5,612 bases of DNA from an uncultured Mycoplasmatota bacterium. GTDB lineage: Bacteria > Bacillota_I > Bacilli_A > RF39 > UBA660. The stretch spans positions 1 through 5,612 of the forward strand of contig CAMOFW010000049.1 of NCBI GenBank assembly GCA_946613765.1. Reading direction: 5' to 3'. The notes under the pieces were generated by a model. That model worked only from the letters and a program-made list of their open reading frames with translations. It ran no database searches and was not told where the DNA came from. A program made the translations under genes and the position numbers. Shown here piece by piece: positions 5,610-5,612 of the stretch; the stretch's first letter is position 1; every line of letters begins with the position of its first letter.

Positions 5610-5612
5610 TTT

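Overview
The window is AT-rich (about 70% A+T by eye) and densely coding. All complete genes lie on the + strand and point the same way. Ribosome binding sites are Shine-Dalgarno type, Trp is encoded by TGG, and TGA appears as a stop only where the truncated first gene ends. Codon choice favours A/T third positions (AAA, TTA, AGA, AAT). This fits a low-GC Firmicute or a Mollicutes-related gut Bacillota lineage using the standard code. The lineage is an inference from composition and style. I saw no mobile-element genes, RNA genes, CRISPR array or phage structural genes.

Layout: (1) positions 1-129 hold the 3' end of an upstream gene, overlapping the next by 4 bases. (2) 126-860 encodes a 244-residue protein with one N-terminal membrane segment and an exported domain; I assign no function. 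(3) 883-1665 and 1678-2457 are two tandem, divergent CpaB/RcpC-like (SAF-domain) proteins. (4) 2474-3871 encodes a CpaF/TadA-family secretion ATPase with a long disordered-looking C-terminal tail. (5) 3886-4788 and 4792-5580 are TadB-like and TadC-like inner-membrane platform proteins. (6) An AT-rich hairpin plus T-run (5572-5601) ends the operon, and a plausible extended -10 promoter for the next gene is built into the same bases. No gap between genes exceeds 22 bases.

Together the genes form the core of a Tad/Flp-type (type IV filament) machine: a cytoplasmic ATPase, two T2SSF-type membrane platform proteins and two membrane-anchored CpaB-like proteins. The first two genes are candidates for filament or accessory subunits. 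Not in the window are a recognisable Flp major prepilin, a prepilin peptidase, TadZ and a secretin. The first three may lie upstream. A secretin is not expected if the cell has a single membrane. The most notable points are the duplicated CpaB, the ATPase with no N-terminal helical extension but a long Pro/Ser/Thr-rich acidic tail, and the two unassigned exported-type proteins at the front of the operon.
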